A stretch of 9,053 nt of DNA from Deltaproteobacteria bacterium (GTDB taxonomy: Bacteria; Desulfobacterota; DAOWOC01), in the NCBI GenBank assembly GCA_030642225.1, contig DAOWOC010000023.1, positions 1 through 9,053 on the forward strand, given 5' to 3'. Shown piece by piece: positions 6,836-9,053 of the stretch (positions are counted from its first letter, which is position 1; each line of letters starts with the position of its first letter). A model generated the notes under the pieces. The model had not been told where the DNA came from. It searched no databases and saw only the letters and a program-made list of their open reading frames with translations. A program made the position numbers and the translations under genes.

Positions 6836-7356
6836 AAAAAATTACTGAATTGGACAAAAAGACAAAGATTTTGATTGCAGGGGCAGCGCTGCTCATAATT
6901 TTTCTAATCTTCGTTGTTTCCCTTGATATAAAACAGAAGATTAATTATCAAAGGGTCTTTCGCCAATACGATGAAATGCTGGTATTGAAAAAAGAATTCT
7001 TAAGGCTTAAAACACAAACAGGTATGGTTGAAGACAGGATAGGTCTTTCTGTTCATGAAAATCTTTCTATTGTAATGGAAAAATTGGTTTCAACTATAGG
7101 GGTGAGGAATAAAATGAAAAACATAAAGCCCTTTGGCGCCGGACAAAATAAAGAGTACTCCATACAGCAGGCAGAGGTAATATTTGACGGGCTTGATTTA
7201 AACGAACTTGTAAATCTTTTTTACGCTATTTACACAACTCCAAAGGGGCTTTTTATAACTTCATTTAATATAAAGAAGGATTTTTCCAAAAAACAAAGCA
7301 TAGATGCAAGACTCTCTGTAAAACTTGTAGAGCTTAAACAGGGCGTTACAAAATGA
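6832..7356 (+). CDS. gspM: Type II secretion system protein GspM
   Basis: GspM is a small bitopic inner-membrane partner of GspL in the assembly platform. The 174 residues have a short cytoplasmic tail, one membrane segment (about 12-31), a coiled-coil-like region (about 35-65, KQKINYQRVFRQYDEMLVLK) and a C-terminal periplasmic domain (about 75-170) of the PilO/GspM ferredoxin-like kind. Sequence is poorly conserved in this family, so the call depends on topology, size and position between gspL and gspN. The ATG overlaps the gspL stop in an ATGA, with TAAGG 8 nt upstream (6819-6823). The end overlaps gspN by another ATGA. Confidence 0.85.
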   Translation: MKKITELDKKTKILIAGAALLIIFLIFVVSLDIKQKINYQRVFRQYDEMLVLKKEFLRLKTQTGMVEDRIGLSVHENLSIVMEKLVSTIGVRNKMKNIKPFGAGQNKEYSIQQAEVIFDGLDLNELVNLFYAIYTTPKGLFITSFNIKKDFSKKQSIDARLSVKLVELKQGVTK

Positions 7357-8150
7357 AAAGATTTTTTTTTATTGTATTAATTTGCCATATGGTGCCTGTT
7401 CTTATTATAACCTGTTTCTGGTATTTTGGGGTTCCGGATGAATATATCCTATCTCGGATCGAGACAGTTGGTGGAAAAGATATAAAAATTAATGTTAGGG
7501 GATTTAAAAAAGGCCTTTTTTTCAGATTGTCTGCTGATAAAATCATTGTCAGCTTAAATGGAAAAGAGGCATTGGAGTTAAATGATTTTAAGACAAAACT
7601 GATATTGTTTAAGCTTTTAAAAGGCAAGGCGGTCCTTAAGGTAAAAGGGAAATCATATGAAGGGGATATAACAGGCGAGGTCTCATATGGAATCAAGGAT
7701 AAAGACATAATATTTTTGTGTTCTGATATTGAATTATCAAAAAGTCCTTATCTTAAGACCATGAATATTGTGCAAAAAGGTCGGCTTACGGCCTCGTTTT
7801 TTTATGGACAAGATAAAAAAGAGATAAAATTTACGGTTTCTGATGCCCGCTTAAATGATTTTATAAATAATGATCTCTTTGTGCCATTGCATTACTTTAA
7901 AACCATAAGGGGCGCAGTTGATATCCTGTCCCCTGAACACCTCAGGATAAAATCAATTGCTTGTGAAGGCCAGGGAATTTATGTAAGACTTAAGGGATCA
8001 ATCAGGCAGGGGAAGGCAGATATAATCGCAGAGATCATGCCCGAGCCGTCTTTTGATGATTATTCCCTTCTCGGGCTTATGGAAAGATACAAGGTCTCTG
8101 ATGGTTATTATAAGATACCGGTTAACAGCAGGGCCATTAACCGGTTATAA
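7353..8150 (+). CDS. gspN: Type II secretion system protein GspN (Leptospira/deltaproteobacterial type)
   Basis: GspN is an accessory inner-membrane protein of the T2SS whose exact role is unclear. The 265 residues start with one membrane anchor (about 4-25), followed by a beta-rich periplasmic region with AsmA-like character: alternating hydrophobic strands such as KAVLKVKGKSYEGDITGEVS (92-111). The C-terminal VSDGYYKIPVNSRAI (248-262) resembles the family ending in a G-x-Y-x-IP pattern. It is not close to enterobacterial GspN by eye; I place it in the type found in Leptospira and deltaproteobacterial operons from memory of the family. It overlaps gspM by 4 nt, with AGGG 9 nt before the ATG (7340-7343). 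The final codons are embedded in an inverted repeat (8117-8145). This is the last gene of the operon, as the next gene is convergent. Confidence 0.82.
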   Translation: MKRFFFIVLICHMVPVLIITCFWYFGVPDEYILSRIETVGGKDIKINVRGFKKGLFFRLSADKIIVSLNGKEALELNDFKTKLILFKLLKGKAVLKVKGKSYEGDITGEVSYGIKDKDIIFLCSDIELSKSPYLKTMNIVQKGRLTASFFYGQDKKEIKFTVSDARLNDFINNDLFVPLHYFKTIRGAVDILSPEHLRIKSIACEGQGIYVRLKGSIRQGKADIIAEIMPEPSFDDYSLLGLMERYKVSDGYYKIPVNSRAINRL

Positions 8151-8163
8151 ATATTTTATTTTT
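8117..8163 (+). terminator. Candidate intrinsic terminator at the end of gspN
   Basis: A perfect 9-bp inverted repeat, ACCGGTTAA (8117-8125) and TTAACCGGT (8137-8145), encloses an 11-nt loop. A T-rich tract (ATTTTATTTTTAC, 8151-8163 region) follows after about 7 nt. The stop codon of gspN (8148-8150) sits between stem and tract. The stem has only moderate GC and the T-run is broken and displaced, so termination may be partial. The place, just before a convergent gene, fits an operon end. Confidence 0.45.
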
Positions 8164-8288
8164 ACATTAAAAATCTGGTTTTGGGAGCCAGGTCAGAGAT
8201 AACAAGTCCCTGCCTTGGGGGTTTATCCCTTGGCATAACTGAACAAATAATTATTATAAGCAGAATTTTTGTTTCAATACCTTTAAAA

Positions 8289-8933
8289 TTACCACACACC
8301 TTTATGAAGAACCCATCCTGTGTCATAAGCCTTTGGGAATATGCTTCCATCTGTTAAATGATAGGCTGACCAGCTGCTAAAAGGCGCAAGGGGATCATAT
8401 GGTTCTTGAAATATTATATTATTTGCAAGATATTTTGCATCAGCAGTCACAGAAAGTTCACCTGCCCCATCATTTGTTTCAAGCACTGTACCGTTTGGAA
8501 ACAATATAACAATACCCATCCCTTCTTTTGATGGATAAAGAGATGATGTCGGAGGATAAGCAGGCAGAACAGCTACTGAACCAAGGTTTGGAATTACTCC
8601 ATATTCGCTGCCAAAATAGGGAGCACTGCATTTCACATAAATGATATTATGAGTAATAGTGTCATCGGTTTTGTTTGTACATCTAAACATTATTTTAAGT
8701 CTGAATTTAGCGGGTCCTGCGTCATCAGATGCAACAATATATGTGAATTCACCGGTATATGTCCCATTGTAAAATGATGAGCAGATGTAATAACCATCAT
8801 CATTATCTTCCTCGCCCCAGAAATCATCCCAGCCACCATCGCATGAACTTAAACAGAAAGTCAGAATAAAAGAAAAAGATAGAATCAAGAATATTTTAAG
8901 CAATTTTTTAAAATCTTTTTTGAAAAAATACAT
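8289..8933 (-). CDS. Secreted or membrane-anchored lipoprotein of unknown function
   Basis: The 214-residue product begins with a lysine-rich n-region and a hydrophobic stretch (about 10-27) ending in a lipobox L-S-S-C. Cys31 is the expected lipidated residue after signal peptidase II cleavage. The residue after it is Asp32, followed by an acidic, Trp- and Asp-rich linker (about 32-47, GGWDDFWGEEDNDDG). The rest (about 50-214) is beta-rich, with YNGTYTGEFTY (55-65) and three further cysteines (51, 85, 102), two of which could form a disulfide. I do not recognise a family. ATG 8931-8933 is supported by AAGGAAG 8 nt upstream on the - strand. It converges on gspN and has its own candidate promoter. 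A link to T2SS export is possible but rests only on proximity. Confidence 0.85.
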   Translation of the reverse strand: MYFFKKDFKKLLKIFLILSFSFILTFCLSSCDGGWDDFWGEEDNDDGYYICSSFYNGTYTGEFTYIVASDDAGPAKFRLKIMFRCTNKTDDTITHNIIYVKCSAPYFGSEYGVIPNLGSVAVLPAYPPTSSLYPSKEGMGIVILFPNGTVLETNDGAGELSVTADAKYLANNIIFQEPYDPLAPFSSWSAYHLTDGSIFPKAYDTGWVLHKGVW

Positions 8934-8941
8934 TTTTTTAT

Positions 8942-8948
8942 CTTCCTT
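8942..8948 (-). promoter_or_regulatory. Ribosome binding site of the lipoprotein gene
   Basis: On the - strand the sequence AAGGAAG lies 8 nt upstream of the ATG at 8933-8931, a normal spacing. It supports that start and hence the intact signal peptide. Confidence 0.7.
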
Positions 8949-8995
8949 ATTGTTTATATTTTTTTATTTTTTTTATAACTGGATGAGATATTTAT

Positions 8996-9023
8996 ACTTT
9001 ATGCTACAAAAAATAAAAGTCAA
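8996..9023 (-). promoter_or_regulatory. Candidate sigma-70 type promoter for the lipoprotein gene
   Basis: On the - strand a TTGACT (-35 like, 9023-9018) is followed after 16 nt by TAAAGT (-10 like, 9001-8996). TATAAA-like bases lie slightly further downstream. The -35 matches consensus at 5 of 6 positions and the -10 at 4 of 6. The region is very AT-rich, so chance matches are likely. Transcription would start about 55 nt before the ATG. Confidence 0.4.
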
Positions 9024-9053
9024 TAAAAACTTATCTTAAAATGGCCGGTTGCA

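Noticed and set aside
162..8150. Type IV pilus operon rather than T2SS
   Set aside because: The set of five pseudopilins including a GspK with its DWID region, plus gspL, gspM and gspN and a GspG with the calcium-loop ending, is specific to T2SS.
8162..8350. 62-residue reading frame on the - strand
   Set aside because: It overlaps the 3' end of the lipoprotein gene in another frame, has no ribosome site, and runs through the hairpin-rich intergenic stretch; probably not coding.
9041..9053. Start of a + strand gene at ATG 9041
   Set aside because: Only four codons are visible and there is no ribosome site upstream; it cannot be supported.

Overview
The window holds most of a type II secretion system (T2SS) operon on the + strand, in the order gspE-F-G-H-I-J-K-L-M-N (positions 162-8150). 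The end of an unidentified gene lies upstream. A convergent lipoprotein gene lies downstream on the - strand (8289-8933). Base composition is AT-rich, with heavy use of AGG for arginine and ATA for isoleucine. This and the GspN type suggest a low-GC Gram-negative of the Desulfobacterota (deltaproteobacterial) or Nitrospirota kind. That placement is inference; there is no marker gene in the window.

Layout. Positions 3-158 hold the last 51 codons of a gene whose stop lies 3 nt before gspE. gspE (cytoplasmic ATPase) overlaps gspF (inner-membrane platform protein) by 14 nt. A strong AGGAGG ribosome site precedes gspG, the major pseudopilin. A 67-nt AT-rich gap separates gspG from gspH. gspH overlaps gspI. 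A 99-nt gap between gspI and gspJ carries an inverted-repeat element. gspJ is followed directly by gspK, which needs a non-standard start codon. gspK/gspL, gspL/gspM and gspM/gspN are joined by 1-4 nt overlaps, which indicates translational coupling. A hairpin at the 3' end of gspN followed by a T-rich tract is a candidate operon terminator.

How the genes work together. GspE hydrolyses ATP at the inner membrane and, with GspF, GspL and GspM, drives assembly of GspG into a periplasmic pseudopilus. GspH, I, J and K form the pseudopilus tip. The pseudopilus pushes folded proteins through an outer-membrane secretin. The secretin gene (gspD), gspC and a prepilin peptidase gene (gspO/pilD) are not in this window.

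No wholly new system was found. The points most worth a second look are the ATA (or ATT) start of gspK, the alanine in place of glycine at the GspH prepilin-peptidase site, the two-state hairpin element between gspI and gspJ, and the orphan lipoprotein.
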